From the NCBI RefSeq assembly GCF_030433645.1, contig NZ_JAROCG010000001.1, forward strand, positions 2,604,001 through 2,668,000: a stretch of 64,000 nt of DNA, read 5' to 3'. Shown here one piece after another: positions 24,586 to 33,914 of this stretch (the stretch's first letter is position 1; every line of letters begins with the position of its first letter). The notes below the pieces were generated by a model. It made no database searches. It had not been told where the DNA came from and saw only the letters and a list, made by a program, of their open reading frames with translations. A program made the position numbers and the translations under genes. Source of the stretch: Arthrobacter burdickii (GTDB lineage: Bacteria > Actinomycetota > Actinomycetes > Actinomycetales > Micrococcaceae).

Positions 24586-25958
24586 GCGCCCACCAGGTTC
24601 TGCCCGCAGACGCGGACCACCTGCCCGTTGATGCCGGCTGCAGCATCGGAAGCCAGGAAGGCGATGGTCTCCGCGACGTCCACGGGAAGGCCGCCCTGCT
24701 GCAGGCTGCTCAGCCGGCGGGCGACCTGCCGCCGGAGCGGCGGGATCTTCGCGGTCATGTCCGTCTCGATGAATCCTGGCGCCACCGCATTGATGGTCCG
24801 GGCGCTTCCGTCGAAGGCTGCGCCCTGCGCGCGGACCATGCCGATCACTCCCGCCTTCGACGCCGCGTAGTTGCTCTGTCCGCGGTTGCCGGCGATGCCG
24901 CTCGTCGAGGCGAGGCTGATGATGCGACCGGTCGCGGAGAAGACGGGCGAGGCGAGGATCTGCTCGTTCATCCGCAGCTGGGAGGCGATGTTCACCGCGA
25001 TCACGGAATCCCACCGTGCCGCGTCCATGTTGGCCAGCAGCTTGTCCCGGGTGATGCCGGCGTTGTGCACGACGATGTCCAGGACGCCGTAGCGCTGCCC
25101 CACATGCTCGAGGATGCGCGCCGCGGCTTCGGGTTCGGTGATGTCGACCTGGAGGGCGGTGCCACCGGCCCGGTTGGCGACCTGGGCGAGCTGCTCCCCT
25201 GCAGCCGGTACGTCGACGGCGACCACGCGGGCGCCGTCGCGGGCGAGGACCTCGGCGATCTTCGCGCCGATACCGCGCGCCGCACCGGTGACCACGGCCG
25301 TCCTGCCCGCGAGCGGCCGGTCGGGGACGCCTTCGCCCTCCGCCGTGGTGGCTGCAGCGAACTCGGCGACGCTTTCCGCAGGGGCGACCGCCACGTCGAG
25401 GAACTGCCCGTCCACGTAGGCGCTCCTGCCGGACAGGAAGAACCGGAGTGCACCGAGGGTGGTCGGGTCCGTCGTCGTGGCGGCGCCGCGCAGGATGATC
25501 CCGTTGGCGGTCGCTCCCCCGCGCAGTTCGTGGGCCACGGATCGCAGGGCTCCGTCGACGCCCTGCCGCGCAGCAGCCTCGGCGGGGTCGGCCGTCTCGG
25601 CCGGGGACCGGAAGATACCGACCACCCGCCCTCCGGGGACCAGGAGCTTCACCGCCTGCCCGAGTTCGAGCATCGGGGCGGCGAGGTCCGCCGGTGCTGC
25701 TGCCCGGTCGAGGACCACGATGGCCGCACTGAGCTTCTCGCCCGGAAGGACGTGGCGGCGCACCTCGATGTCCCAGCCGAGCAGCTGGTCGGCGAGCGCA
25801 TCCGCTCCGGCGCCCGACCCGGTGACGAGCACCGGCATCTCAGCAAGGGCCTCACCCGGGGTGTAGCGCCGGAGGACCGAGGGCCGCGGCAACCCGAGGG
25901 CCTTGGCGATCCTGCCGGGCAGCGACGTATTGACGAGGTCCAGGTAGTTGTCGGCCAT
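24582..25958 (-). CDS. fabG4: High-molecular-weight 3-oxoacyl-ACP reductase, FabG4-like
   Basis: A 458-residue reductase of the HMwFabG type. An N-terminal flavodoxin-like, non-catalytic domain (~1-200) precedes a full SDR domain. The latter has RTAVVTGAARGIGAKIAEVL, NAG in VVHNAGITRDKLL, and the catalytic Ser/Tyr/Lys in ISLASTSGIAGN and NYAASKAGVIGM. Reduces 3-oxoacyl thioesters; the mycobacterial FabG4 prefers NADH and CoA esters. It starts at ATG 25958, overlapping the thiolase stop by one base, so the three minus-strand genes form an operon. Confidence 0.93.
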   Translation of the reverse strand: MADNYLDLVNTSLPGRIAKALGLPRPSVLRRYTPGEALAEMPVLVTGSGAGADALADQLLGWDIEVRRHVLPGEKLSAAIVVLDRAAAPADLAAPMLELGQAVKLLVPGGRVVGIFRSPAETADPAEAAARQGVDGALRSVAHELRGGATANGIILRGAATTTDPTTLGALRFFLSGRSAYVDGQFLDVAVAPAESVAEFAAATTAEGEGVPDRPLAGRTAVVTGAARGIGAKIAEVLARDGARVVAVDVPAAGEQLAQVANRAGGTALQVDITEPEAAARILEHVGQRYGVLDIVVHNAGITRDKLLANMDAARWDSVIAVNIASQLRMNEQILASPVFSATGRIISLASTSGIAGNRGQSNYAASKAGVIGMVRAQGAAFDGSARTINAVAPGFIETDMTAKIPPLRRQVARRLSSLQQGGLPVDVAETIAFLASDAAAGINGQVVRVCGQNLVGA

Positions 25959-27274
25959 CAGTTCCTCGCCTCGAGGATCGCGACGACGCCCTGGCCGCCT
26001 GCGGCGCAGATGGAGATGAGGCCTCGTCCGCCTTTCTCGGACAACGTCTTGGCGAGCGACGCGACGATCCTCCCGCCGGTGGCGGCGAAGGGATGCCCGG
26101 CCGCGAGCGAGGAGCCGTTGACGTTGAGCTTCGAGCGGTCGATGCTGCCGAGCGCTCCGTCGAGCCCGAGGACGCGCTTGCAGTAGTCCGGGTCCTCCCA
26201 GGCGGCGAGCGCGCTGAGCACGGTCGCCGCGAAGGCCTCGTGGATCTCGAAGAAGTCGAAGTCCTCGAACGTGAGCCCGTTGCGCTCCAGCAGGCGGGGC
26301 ACGGCGTGGACGCCTCCCATGAGCAGGCCCTCCTCGCCGTGGACGAAGTCGACCGCCGCGGCTTCGGCGTCGACGATGTTCGCGAGCATCGGCAGGTTGT
26401 TGGCCGTGGCGTATTCCTCGCTGCCGAGCAGGACGAGGGCGGCGCCGTCGGTAAGCGGCGTCGAATTGCCGGCAGTCATCGTGGCCGGCGTGTCGAGTCC
26501 CTTGCCGAAGACGGGCTTGAGGCCGGCCAGCTTCTCCAGAGAGGTATCGGCGCGGAGATTCGCGTCCCGGGTCAGGCCGCGGTAGGGGGTCATGAGGTCG
26601 GTGAAGAAGCCGCGCTCGTAGGCTTCGGCGAGGTTCTGGTGGCTACGGTAGGCGAGCTCGTCCTGAGCCTCCCGGGTGATGCCCCAGGCTGCCGTGGTGA
26701 GGGCCTGGTGCTCCCCCATGGACAGGCCGGTGCGCGGCTCGCTGGTGGTGGGCGCGTTCGGTGAGAGGTCCTTCGGGCGGAGGGCACTGAGCGCCTTGAT
26801 CTTCTGCTGCGTGGTCCGGGCGCGCGAGAGATCGAGCAGCACCCGCCGCAGGCCTTCGCTCACCACGATCGGGGCATCCGAGGCGGAATCGACCCCGCCG
26901 GCGATGCCGGACTCGATCTGGCCGAGCTTGATCTTGTTGGACAGACCCACCACGGTCTCCAGTCCGGTGGCGCAGGCCTGCTGGAGATCGTAGGCGGGGG
27001 TCTCGGGCGAGAGGGCGGAACCGAGGACCGCTTCGCGGGTGAGGTTGAAGTCGCGGGAGTGCTTCAGGACCGCGCCGGCGGCCACTTCGCCGATGCGCTC
27101 GCCCTGCAGGCCGAAGCGGGCCACAAGGCCGTCCAGCGCGGCGATGAGCATGTCCTTGTTGGACGAGTAGGCGTAGGCGCCGCCGGAGCGGGCGAACGGG
27201 ATACGGTTGCCGCCGATGACGACTGCCGTGCGGAGTGACGGGGCGGTGTTCTGCGCGCCGGCCTGATCTGCCAT
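25958..27274 (-). CDS. Acetyl-CoA C-acyltransferase (thiolase), FadI/FadA2-like
   Basis: A 438-residue thiolase that exchanges acetyl-CoA with 3-ketoacyl-CoA. Catalytic residues are visible: the nucleophile Cys101 in YDLQQACATGLETVVG, the His of FFEIHEAFAATVLSAL, GHPFAATGGR, and the second Cys in ISICAAGGQGVVAI. Length matches the FadI branch. AGGAG lies 9 nt before the ATG. First gene of the thiolase-FabG4-MaoC operon, divergent from a TetR gene. The long palindrome between them probably regulates both directions. Confidence 0.94.
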   Translation of the reverse strand: MADQAGAQNTAPSLRTAVVIGGNRIPFARSGGAYAYSSNKDMLIAALDGLVARFGLQGERIGEVAAGAVLKHSRDFNLTREAVLGSALSPETPAYDLQQACATGLETVVGLSNKIKLGQIESGIAGGVDSASDAPIVVSEGLRRVLLDLSRARTTQQKIKALSALRPKDLSPNAPTTSEPRTGLSMGEHQALTTAAWGITREAQDELAYRSHQNLAEAYERGFFTDLMTPYRGLTRDANLRADTSLEKLAGLKPVFGKGLDTPATMTAGNSTPLTDGAALVLLGSEEYATANNLPMLANIVDAEAAAVDFVHGEEGLLMGGVHAVPRLLERNGLTFEDFDFFEIHEAFAATVLSALAAWEDPDYCKRVLGLDGALGSIDRSKLNVNGSSLAAGHPFAATGGRIVASLAKTLSEKGGRGLISICAAGGQGVVAILEARN

Positions 27275-27305
27275 GGGAGTGCTCCTGATACGAAGGGTGA
27301 TTACC

Positions 27306-27336
27306 GATACCTAGCGTACCTGATACGCTGGGTATC
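27306..27336. promoter_or_regulatory. 31-bp palindromic operator in the thiolase/TetR divergent promoter
   Basis: Two 13-bp arms, GATACCTAGCGTA (27306-27318) and TACGCTGGGTATC (27324-27336), match at 12 of 13 positions around a 5-bp spacer CCTGA. The right arm ends at the base before the ATG of the TetR gene and includes TACGCT, a possible -10. The left side overlaps the thiolase promoter region. Size and symmetry suit a TetR-family dimer or pair of dimers, so autoregulation and control of both operons are likely. Confidence 0.8.
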
Positions 27337-28155
27337 ATGAAGTCTGTGCCGACCCTGCTGGTCACCCCCGAGGAGAGTCTCCCTGACGTTCCAGAGGGGG
27401 CGGCCGAGGCCCTCACCAACGACACGGCGAACGGCACGCCGACGGTGACGGACGGCCGTTCCAGCCGCTGGAAGGAGCACCGCGCCGAGAGGCGGCGGCA
27501 GCTCATCAAGACGGCGAGGCGGGCGATCAGCACCCTCGGACCCGGGGCGTCCATGGAGGACATCGCCGCCGCCGCCGACACGTCCAAGTCGGTCTACTAC
27601 CGCTACTTCGGTGACAAGACCGGACTGCAGCGGGCCATGGCCGAGGTGGTCATCGCCCAGATGCAGCAGAAGGTGCTCGACGCCGCAAAGGCCGCACCGA
27701 CGCCGCGGGAAGGCCTGTACTCGATGGTGCTGGCGTACCTCCAGATGGCCCGGACCTCCCCCAACGTCTATGCCTTCGTCACCCGGGTGGGGATCGCCGA
27801 GTCCACGGCCGCCGACGACGGCACCCAGGACACACTCGCCCATTTCCTCGCGGCGGTCACCGAGATGCTCTCGCGGCCGATGCGAGCCGTGCTGCGCCCC
27901 GACCGGTCCGTGGGGCCCGATGGCGCCGTGCCCCAGTACTGGCCGGCAGCAGCGATCGGCATGGTCCGGGCGGCCGGGGAGCACTGGCTCTGCTCCCCTG
28001 ACGGGCCTGACAAGCCCACCGAGGAGCAGATGGCCCGCCACATCACCGGCTGGCTCTTCGACGGCATCAGCCGGTACGAAGCCCTTGTTCCCCCGGCTCC
28101 CCGACGTTCCCCGTCTTCCCCTGAAACCCTCCGATCCGCGAAGGACACGCCATGA
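27337..28155 (+). CDS. TetR-family transcriptional regulator of fatty-acid genes
   Basis: A 272-residue regulator. A variable N-terminal ~40 residues precede the TetR helix-turn-helix: RRQLIKTARRAISTLGPGAS, then MEDIAAAADTSKSVYYRYFG and DKTGLQRAM. The C-terminal ligand domain is helical. The gene overlaps the acyl-CoA oxidase gene by 4 bp (ATGA) and is divergent from the thiolase operon. A long palindrome ends directly at its ATG. No ribosome binding site is possible upstream other than within the operator, so translation may be leaderless. The ligand is probably an acyl-CoA, by context. Confidence 0.93.
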   Translation: MKSVPTLLVTPEESLPDVPEGAAEALTNDTANGTPTVTDGRSSRWKEHRAERRRQLIKTARRAISTLGPGASMEDIAAAADTSKSVYYRYFGDKTGLQRAMAEVVIAQMQQKVLDAAKAAPTPREGLYSMVLAYLQMARTSPNVYAFVTRVGIAESTAADDGTQDTLAHFLAAVTEMLSRPMRAVLRPDRSVGPDGAVPQYWPAAAIGMVRAAGEHWLCSPDGPDKPTEEQMARHITGWLFDGISRYEALVPPAPRRSPSSPETLRSAKDTP

Positions 28156-30272
28156 CCCAGACCATCTCCGGCCCCCAGCAGATTCCCGCCACGGTCGACA
28201 TCAGGGACGACGAACAGGCCACCGTGGACACAGCGGAGCTCGGCCAACTGCTCCTCGGCAGGTGGGCGCACGTGCGGCGGGTTGCGCGGGAACTCGTCGG
28301 CCGCCCCGAGCTGCACAAGATCGAGGGGCTCACCCATCACGACCACCGCCGGCGGTGCCTCGACCAGCTCCACTACCTGGTGGAGCAGAAGGCGGTCCAC
28401 CGCGCCTTCCCGACAGCCTTCGGCGGGGACGGCGACCACGGCGGCAACGTCGCAGGGTTCGAGGAACTCGTCGTCGCCGACCCCTCGCTCCAGATCAAGG
28501 CCGGCGTGCAGTGGGGGCTCTTCGGCTCGGCCGTCATGCACCTGGGCACCGAGAAGCACCACGAGGCCTGGCTACCCGGCATCATGAACATGGAGATCCC
28601 GGGCTGCTTCGCGATGACCGAGACGGGCCACGGCAGCGACGTCGCGAGCATCGCGACCACGGCCACCTTCGACCCGGCGACCGACGAGTTCGTCATCCAC
28701 ACGCCCTTCCGGGCTGCCTGGAAGGACTACATCGGCAACGGGGCCATCGACGGGCGCGCCGCCGTCGTCTTCGCGCAGCTCATCACCAACGGGGTCAACC
28801 ACGGCGTGCACGGCCTCTACGTGGAACTGCGCAACGAGGACGGAACCTTCAAGCCCGGGGTGGGCGGCGAGGACGACGGGATCAAGGGCGGCCTCAACGG
28901 CATCGACAATGGCCGGCTGCACTTCACGGACGTCCGGGTGCCCCGCACCAACCTGCTGAACCGCTACGGCGACGTCGCACCGGACGGCTCCTACTCCTCG
29001 CCCATCGCCTCCCCTGGCCGCCGCTTCTTCACCATGCTCGGGACCCTCGTGCAGGGCCGCGTCTCGCTCGACGGCGCCGCCGTCGCCGCGAGCAAGCTCG
29101 CGCTGACCGCGGCCATCACCTACTCCACCCAGCGCCGCCAGTTCAACGCGTCGTCGGACCTCAGGGAAGAGGTGCTGATGGACTACCAGCGGCACCAGCG
29201 CCGGCTCCTGCCGCGCCTCGCAGCAACCTACGCCGCGGCCTTCGCCCACGAGGAACTCCTCGAGAAGCTCGACGACGTGTTCTCCGGCGACCACGACACC
29301 GACGAGGACCGCCAGGACCTCGAGACGCTGGCCGCCGCCTTCAAGCCGCTCAGCACCTGGCTGGCGCTCGACACGCTGCAGGAGTGCCGCGAGGCGACGG
29401 GTGGCCAGGGCTTCCTCATCGAGAACCGGTTCGCGTCACTGCGCGCCGACCTGGACGTCTACGTCACGTTCGAGGGCGACAACAACGTCCTGCTGCAGCT
29501 CGTCGCCAAGCGCCTGCTGACCGACTACGCGAAGGAGTTCAAGGGCGTCGACTTCGGCGTCCTTGCGCGGTACGCGGTGTCCCAGGCAGCAGGCAGGACC
29601 CTCCACCGCTCGGGCCTCCGCCGCGTCGCGCAGACCGTCGCGGATTCCGGGTCCGGGAAGAAGTCGGCCATCGCACTGCGTGACGAGGACACGCAGCACG
29701 AACTCCTGACGGACCGGGTGCAGTCCCGCGTGGCGGAACTCGCCGCCGAACTGCGTGGCGCCAAGGGCAAGTCGCAGGAGGAGTCGGCGGCCCTGTTCAA
29801 CGAGCACCAGAACGAGCTCATCGAGGTGGCCCACGCCCACGCCGAGCTGCTGCAGTGGGAGGCGTTCACACGGGGCCTCCAGCAGATCAAGGACCCGGGC
29901 ACGCGGGAGATCCTCACGCGCCTGCGCGACCTGTTCGGCCTGTGCCTGATCGAGAAGGACCTGGCCTGGTTCCTCATGAACGGACGGCTGTCCTCCCAGC
30001 GAGCGCGGACACTCGACGGCTACATCAACCGCCTGCTGGCCAAGATCCGTCCGCATGCCCTCGACCTCGTCGAAGCCTTCGGGTACGGGCCCGAGCACGT
30101 GCGCTCCGCCATCGCCGGCGGTGCGGAGCAGCAGCGCCAGGAGGAAGCCGTCGAGTACGCACGGCGCCACCGCGCGAGCGGGGACGCCCCGATCGACGAG
30201 AAGACGCTCCTGGCGCGCTCAGCCACGGAGAGGAAAGCCCGCAAGGCCGGAAGGGCGCGCGCCAAGCGCTGA
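28152..30272 (+). CDS. Acyl-CoA oxidase/dehydrogenase (ACOX-type FadE)
   Basis: A 706-residue flavoenzyme, longer than ordinary acyl-CoA dehydrogenases (~400) and like acyl-CoA oxidases. Segments: CFAMTETGHGSDVASIATTA, KDYIGNGAIDGRAAVVFAQL, GIKGGLNGIDNGRLHFTDVR and VPRTNLL, and RRQF. The catalytic Glu441 lies in VYVTFEGDNNVLLQ. An acyl-CoA oxidase C-terminal domain follows, and the last ~60 residues are basic. It oxidises acyl-CoA to enoyl-CoA, giving electrons to oxygen or another acceptor, and supplies substrate to the MaoC, FabG4 and thiolase encoded on the other strand. Overlaps the TetR gene by 4 bp. Confidence 0.93.
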   Translation: MTQTISGPQQIPATVDIRDDEQATVDTAELGQLLLGRWAHVRRVARELVGRPELHKIEGLTHHDHRRRCLDQLHYLVEQKAVHRAFPTAFGGDGDHGGNVAGFEELVVADPSLQIKAGVQWGLFGSAVMHLGTEKHHEAWLPGIMNMEIPGCFAMTETGHGSDVASIATTATFDPATDEFVIHTPFRAAWKDYIGNGAIDGRAAVVFAQLITNGVNHGVHGLYVELRNEDGTFKPGVGGEDDGIKGGLNGIDNGRLHFTDVRVPRTNLLNRYGDVAPDGSYSSPIASPGRRFFTMLGTLVQGRVSLDGAAVAASKLALTAAITYSTQRRQFNASSDLREEVLMDYQRHQRRLLPRLAATYAAAFAHEELLEKLDDVFSGDHDTDEDRQDLETLAAAFKPLSTWLALDTLQECREATGGQGFLIENRFASLRADLDVYVTFEGDNNVLLQLVAKRLLTDYAKEFKGVDFGVLARYAVSQAAGRTLHRSGLRRVAQTVADSGSGKKSAIALRDEDTQHELLTDRVQSRVAELAAELRGAKGKSQEESAALFNEHQNELIEVAHAHAELLQWEAFTRGLQQIKDPGTREILTRLRDLFGLCLIEKDLAWFLMNGRLSSQRARTLDGYINRLLAKIRPHALDLVEAFGYGPEHVRSAIAGGAEQQRQEEAVEYARRHRASGDAPIDEKTLLARSATERKARKAGRARAKR

Positions 30273-30307
30273 CGCGCGGCTACAGCACCGCGGGCACCGC
30301 ACATGGG

Positions 30308-30331
30308 AAAGGCCCGGCAATCCGGGCCTTT
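30308..30331. terminator. Bidirectional terminator between the acyl-CoA oxidase and glgA
   Basis: Perfect 10-bp stem AAAGGCCCGG/CCGGGCCTTT with loop CAAT. The ends are A/T-rich on both sides, so it can serve both converging genes. Confidence 0.85.
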
Positions 30332-30411
30332 CTCCGTGCGGAGCTCCTGCCGGGAGCAACTGCCTGCCTACTGTCCCGGGCACCGACGCCCGGACCCGGG
30401 CATTGCCGGCG

Positions 30412-31608
30412 TCAGAGGACGCTGCGGTACACCCCGAGCGTCGTCTCCGCGATCGAGCCCCAGTCGAAGTGCCGCTCCGCCCGCTCGCGCCCTGCCGCGC
30501 CCATGGCGGTCGCCCTCGCGGGGTCCTCGACGAGAGCGTTGAGCGCCGCAGCGAAATCGGCCACGAACTTCTCCGGGTCCAGGGGCGTCCCCGTGCCGTC
30601 CTGGACCTGTTCGAGGGGCACCAGGGTTCCGGTCACGCCGTCGTCGATCACCTCCGGGATGCCTCCCGTGGCCGAGGCGACGACGGCGGCGCCGCAGGCC
30701 ATCGCCTCGAGGTTAACGATGCCGAGGGGTTCGTAGATGGACGGGCAGGCGAACACGGTGGCGTGACTGAGGATCTGGATGACCTCGCGCCGCGGCAGCA
30801 TCTTCTCGATCAGCACCACGGAGCCGCGCCGCTCGCGCAGGTCCGAGATGAGCACCTCGGTCTCGGCCGCCAGCTCCGGTGTGTCGGCGGCGCCGAGGCA
30901 GAGGACGAGCTGCACGTCGGCCGGCAGGTGGGCGGCGGCACGGAGGAGGTACGGCACTCCCTTCTGCCGCGTATTGCGGCCCACGAAGACCACGCTCGGG
31001 CGGTCCGGGTCGATGCCGTGGGCGCGGAGGGCGTCGTCGTCCTCGTCGCGCGACCACTGCGCGACGTCGATGCCGTTGTGGACCACGTGCACCTTGCCGG
31101 GGTCGACGTCGGGATAGCTGCGGAGGATGTCGGCCCGCATGCCGGCGGACACGGCGATGACGGCCGCGGCCGCCTCGTAGGAGGTCTTCTCCACCCAGGA
31201 CGAGAGGGCGTAGCCGCCACCGAGCTGCTCGGCCTTCCAGGGGCGCAGCGGCTCGAGGCTGTGCGCGCTCAGGACGTGCGGGATGCCGTGCAGCAAGGAC
31301 GCGAGGTGCCCGGCCATGTTGGCGTACCAGGTGTGCGAGTGCACGAGGTCGGCGCCACCGATGGCGTCCAGCATCTGGAGGTCTGTGCCGAGGGTCTGCA
31401 CGGCGGCGTTCGCTCCGGCGAGCCCCTCCGGAACGCCGTACGAACGCACGGATGCGCCGTGGTAGTCCTCCGGCCGGGCTGCACCGAATGCGTGGACCCG
31501 GAGGTCCACCTGCGGCGCAAGGACCCTGCTCAGTTCGGCGACGTGCACCCCCGCGCCACCATAGATCTCGGGCGGGAACTCCTTGGTCACAATGTCTACT
31601 CGCACCAT
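30412..31608 (-). CDS. glgA: Glycogen synthase / maltose-1-phosphate synthase (GT4)
   Basis: A 398-residue GT-B glycosyltransferase. The start MVRVDIVTKEFPPEIYGGAG has the GlgA-like donor loop. SVVFVGRNTRQKGVPYLLRA opens the C-terminal half, and CPSIYEPLGIVNLEAMACGA is the GT4 E-x7-E catalytic motif. In actinobacteria this short form, divergent from glgC, includes Mtb Rv1212c (GlgM), which makes alpha-maltose-1-phosphate from ADP-glucose and glucose-1-phosphate. The same divergent arrangement is seen here, so GlgM activity is as likely as classical glycogen synthase. ATG 31608 starts the conserved domain. Confidence 0.93.
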   Translation of the reverse strand: MVRVDIVTKEFPPEIYGGAGVHVAELSRVLAPQVDLRVHAFGAARPEDYHGASVRSYGVPEGLAGANAAVQTLGTDLQMLDAIGGADLVHSHTWYANMAGHLASLLHGIPHVLSAHSLEPLRPWKAEQLGGGYALSSWVEKTSYEAAAAVIAVSAGMRADILRSYPDVDPGKVHVVHNGIDVAQWSRDEDDDALRAHGIDPDRPSVVFVGRNTRQKGVPYLLRAAAHLPADVQLVLCLGAADTPELAAETEVLISDLRERRGSVVLIEKMLPRREVIQILSHATVFACPSIYEPLGIVNLEAMACGAAVVASATGGIPEVIDDGVTGTLVPLEQVQDGTGTPLDPEKFVADFAAALNALVEDPARATAMGAAGRERAERHFDWGSIAETTLGVYRSVL

Positions 31609-31738
31609 CCCAACGTAGTGCAGTGCGCCGGAGTCCTCTAGTGTGAAGTGACCGGAAGGGTTCCGGGTGTGTGGACCGACGCTTGATCGACCACAGGTCG
31701 CCAAGGCAGAACACTCAAGGAAGAGCGGGGGGTCGATA

Positions 31739-32995
31739 GTGGCACCGAAGAAAGTACTTGCCGTGGTGTTGGCAGGCGGAGAAGGCAAGCGGCTGATGCC
31801 GCTGACCGCGGACAGGGCCAAGCCGGCCGTGCCCTTCGCGGGGAGCTACCGCCTGATCGACTTCGCGCTGTCGAACCTCGTCAACTCGGGATACCTCCAG
31901 ATCGTGGTGCTGACGCAGTACAAGTCGCACAGCCTCGACCGGCACGTCTCGGAGACCTGGCGGATGTCCACGCAGTTGCAGCAGTACATCGCCTCGGTCC
32001 CCGCGCAGCAGCGCCGCGGCAAGAGCTGGTTCCTCGGCAGCGCGAACGCGATCTACCAGTCCCTGAACCTGATCCACGACGCCCAACCCGACATCGTCGT
32101 CGTGATCGGCGCCGACCACGTGTACCGCATGGACTTCAGCCAGATGGTCGAGGCACACATTCAGAGCGGCGCCTCCGTGAGCGTCGCGGCGGTCCGGCAG
32201 CCGATGAACCTCGTGGACCAGTTCGGTGTCATCGAGACAGATCAGAACGATCCCGGACGCATCGCGGCCTTCGTCGAGAAGCCGAAGACGACGCCGGGCC
32301 TGCCGGACGACCCCAACAGCTTCCTCGCCTCCATGGGCAACTACGTCTTCACCACCGATGCTCTGCTGAAGGCGCTGGAGGACGACGCCGCACGGCTCGA
32401 TACCAAGCACGACATGGGCGGGGACATCATCCCCTACTTCGTCGAGCGGAACGACGCCGCGGTGTACGACTTCACGACCAACGAAATTCCCGGTTCCACC
32501 GAACGCGACCGCCAGTACTGGCGGGACGTCGGCACCATGGATTCGTACTACGACGCCAACATGGACCTCATCTCGCCCCTGCCGCTCTTCAACCTCTACA
32601 ACCTGCAGTGGCCCATCTACACGCGCCAGAGCGTCTCGCCACCGGCGAAGTTCGTGCGCAGCGCGTCGGGCCGTCCCGGCGAGGCGCACGACTCGATCGT
32701 CTCGGCCGGCGTCGTCGTCTCCGGCGGCGCCGTGAACACCTCCATCCTTGCAACGGATGTGTTCGTCGACGAGTCCGCCGAAGTGACGGGATGCGTGCTC
32801 CTCGACAAGGTCACCGTCGGCGCCGGTGCAGTGGTCCGTCGTGCCATCATCGACAAGAACGTCCGCATCCCTGCGGGCGCACAGATCGGCGTCGACTTCG
32901 AGCTGGACCGCAGCCGCGGCTTCGCGGTCACCGATTCAGGGCTGACGATCGTCAGCAAGGGCCAGGTCGTCGCGCCGGCCTACCCCGTGGTCTGA
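31739..32995 (+). CDS. glgC: Glucose-1-phosphate adenylyltransferase
   Basis: A 418-residue enzyme that makes ADP-glucose from glucose-1-phosphate and ATP, the first committed step of glycogen synthesis. Motifs: [20 protein letters not shown] with [44 protein letters not shown], and the C-terminal left-handed beta-helix ([20 protein letters not shown] and later repeats). GTG 31739 follows AGCGGGGGG, and upstream in-frame starts extend into unconserved sequence. It is divergent from glgA over 130 bp and ends at a perfect palindromic terminator. Confidence 0.96.
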   Translation: MAPKKVLAVVLAGGEGKRLMPLTADRAKPAVPFAGSYRLIDFALSNLVNSGYLQIVVLTQYKSHSLDRHVSETWRMSTQLQQYIASVPAQQRRGKSWFLGSANAIYQSLNLIHDAQPDIVVVIGADHVYRMDFSQMVEAHIQSGASVSVAAVRQPMNLVDQFGVIETDQNDPGRIAAFVEKPKTTPGLPDDPNSFLASMGNYVFTTDALLKALEDDAARLDTKHDMGGDIIPYFVERNDAAVYDFTTNEIPGSTERDRQYWRDVGTMDSYYDANMDLISPLPLFNLYNLQWPIYTRQSVSPPAKFVRSASGRPGEAHDSIVSAGVVVSGGAVNTSILATDVFVDESAEVTGCVLLDKVTVGAGAVVRRAIIDKNVRIPAGAQIGVDFELDRSRGFAVTDSGLTIVSKGQVVAPAYPVV

Positions 32996-32999
32996 CGCA

Positions 33000-33043
33000 C
33001 ACGCAGAGAGGCCCCCGGCACGTGCCGGGGGCCTCTCTGCGTG
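33000..33043. terminator. 44-bp perfect palindrome, bidirectional terminator
   Basis: Two 22-bp arms meet with no loop bases at 33021/33022; the centre reads CGGCACGTGCCG. Lies 5 bp after the glgC stop and 20 bp before the end of the converging transglutaminase gene. No long T-run follows. Confidence 0.8.
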
Positions 33044-33062
33044 CGGGTCCGCACGGGAGGCG

Positions 33063-33914
33063 CTAGGCGACCCTGGTGATGGCGACCGTCACGTTGAGCG
33101 TCGATCCCCCACCACCGGACAGGATCCCCTTGAGCGGGGAGACATCGCGGTAGTCTCGGCCGCGGGCCACGGACACGTGGAAGTCGCTCACCGGGCCGCT
33201 GTTGGTCGGATCCCAGCCGCGCCACTCGCCGTCGTACCACTCCACCCAGGCGTGCGACTGCCCGGCGACCGTCTCACCGATACCAGCGCTGCGGCGGGGG
33301 TGCAGGTAGCCGGAGATGTACCGCGCGGGGATGCCGAGGCTGCGCAGGGCTCCGATCGCGACGTGCGCGAGGTCCTGGCAGACGCCCGCACGTTCCGCCC
33401 AGGCGTCGCGGGCGCTCGTCTGCACGCCGGTGGCGCCCTGGACGTAGTCCATCTGCTGCCGCAGCCAGTCGAACACAGCCCGTGCCGTCTCGTGGGGGTT
33501 GCGGTCGCCCGCGAGGTCGGCGACCAGCGCGCGCACCTCCTCGCCCGGCTCGCTGAGGTTCGTCTGGGCCAGCCAGTCGGCGAACTCGTCGGTGAGGGAC
33601 GGGGCGGCGAGGTCCTCCCAGGACAGGATCTCGGCCTCGCCGGGTACGCGCTCCACCCGGCTGACCTCGACGGTGGAGAGGGCCGTGACCTCGAGGTGCT
33701 CGTGCGGCACATGGAGGTCGAACGACGTCACGCGGGTGCCCCAGTAGTCCCGGTAGGTGGACACGGCGGCGCTCGACGGACTGACCTTCAGGGTGGACTC
33801 GAGGACCACCTGCTGCGGGTCGGTGAGGGGGGTCATACGGGCCTCGTTGTAGGACAGCGAGACCCGGCCGCGGTAGTCGTAGCCGGTGCGGTGCTCGATC
33901 AGCAGGCGTGTCAT
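33063..33914 (-). CDS. Transglutaminase-like peptidase/ligase of the ATP-grasp cluster
   Basis: A 283-residue protein with the N-terminal beta region (LLIEHRTGYDYRGRVSLSYN, typical of bacterial transglutaminases) and a transglutaminase core. The catalytic triad is visible: Cys179 in RAGVCQDLAHVAIGALRSLG, His221 in GQSHAWVEWYDGEW, and Asp235 in GWDPTNSGP. It hydrolyses or forms isopeptide or peptide bonds. It overlaps the alpha-E gene by 4 bp and is the third gene of a conserved trio with the ATP-grasp protein. Cytoplasmic, as no signal is seen. Confidence 0.92.
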   Translation of the reverse strand: MTRLLIEHRTGYDYRGRVSLSYNEARMTPLTDPQQVVLESTLKVSPSSAAVSTYRDYWGTRVTSFDLHVPHEHLEVTALSTVEVSRVERVPGEAEILSWEDLAAPSLTDEFADWLAQTNLSEPGEEVRALVADLAGDRNPHETARAVFDWLRQQMDYVQGATGVQTSARDAWAERAGVCQDLAHVAIGALRSLGIPARYISGYLHPRRSAGIGETVAGQSHAWVEWYDGEWRGWDPTNSGPVSDFHVSVARGRDYRDVSPLKGILSGGGGSTLNVTVAITRVA

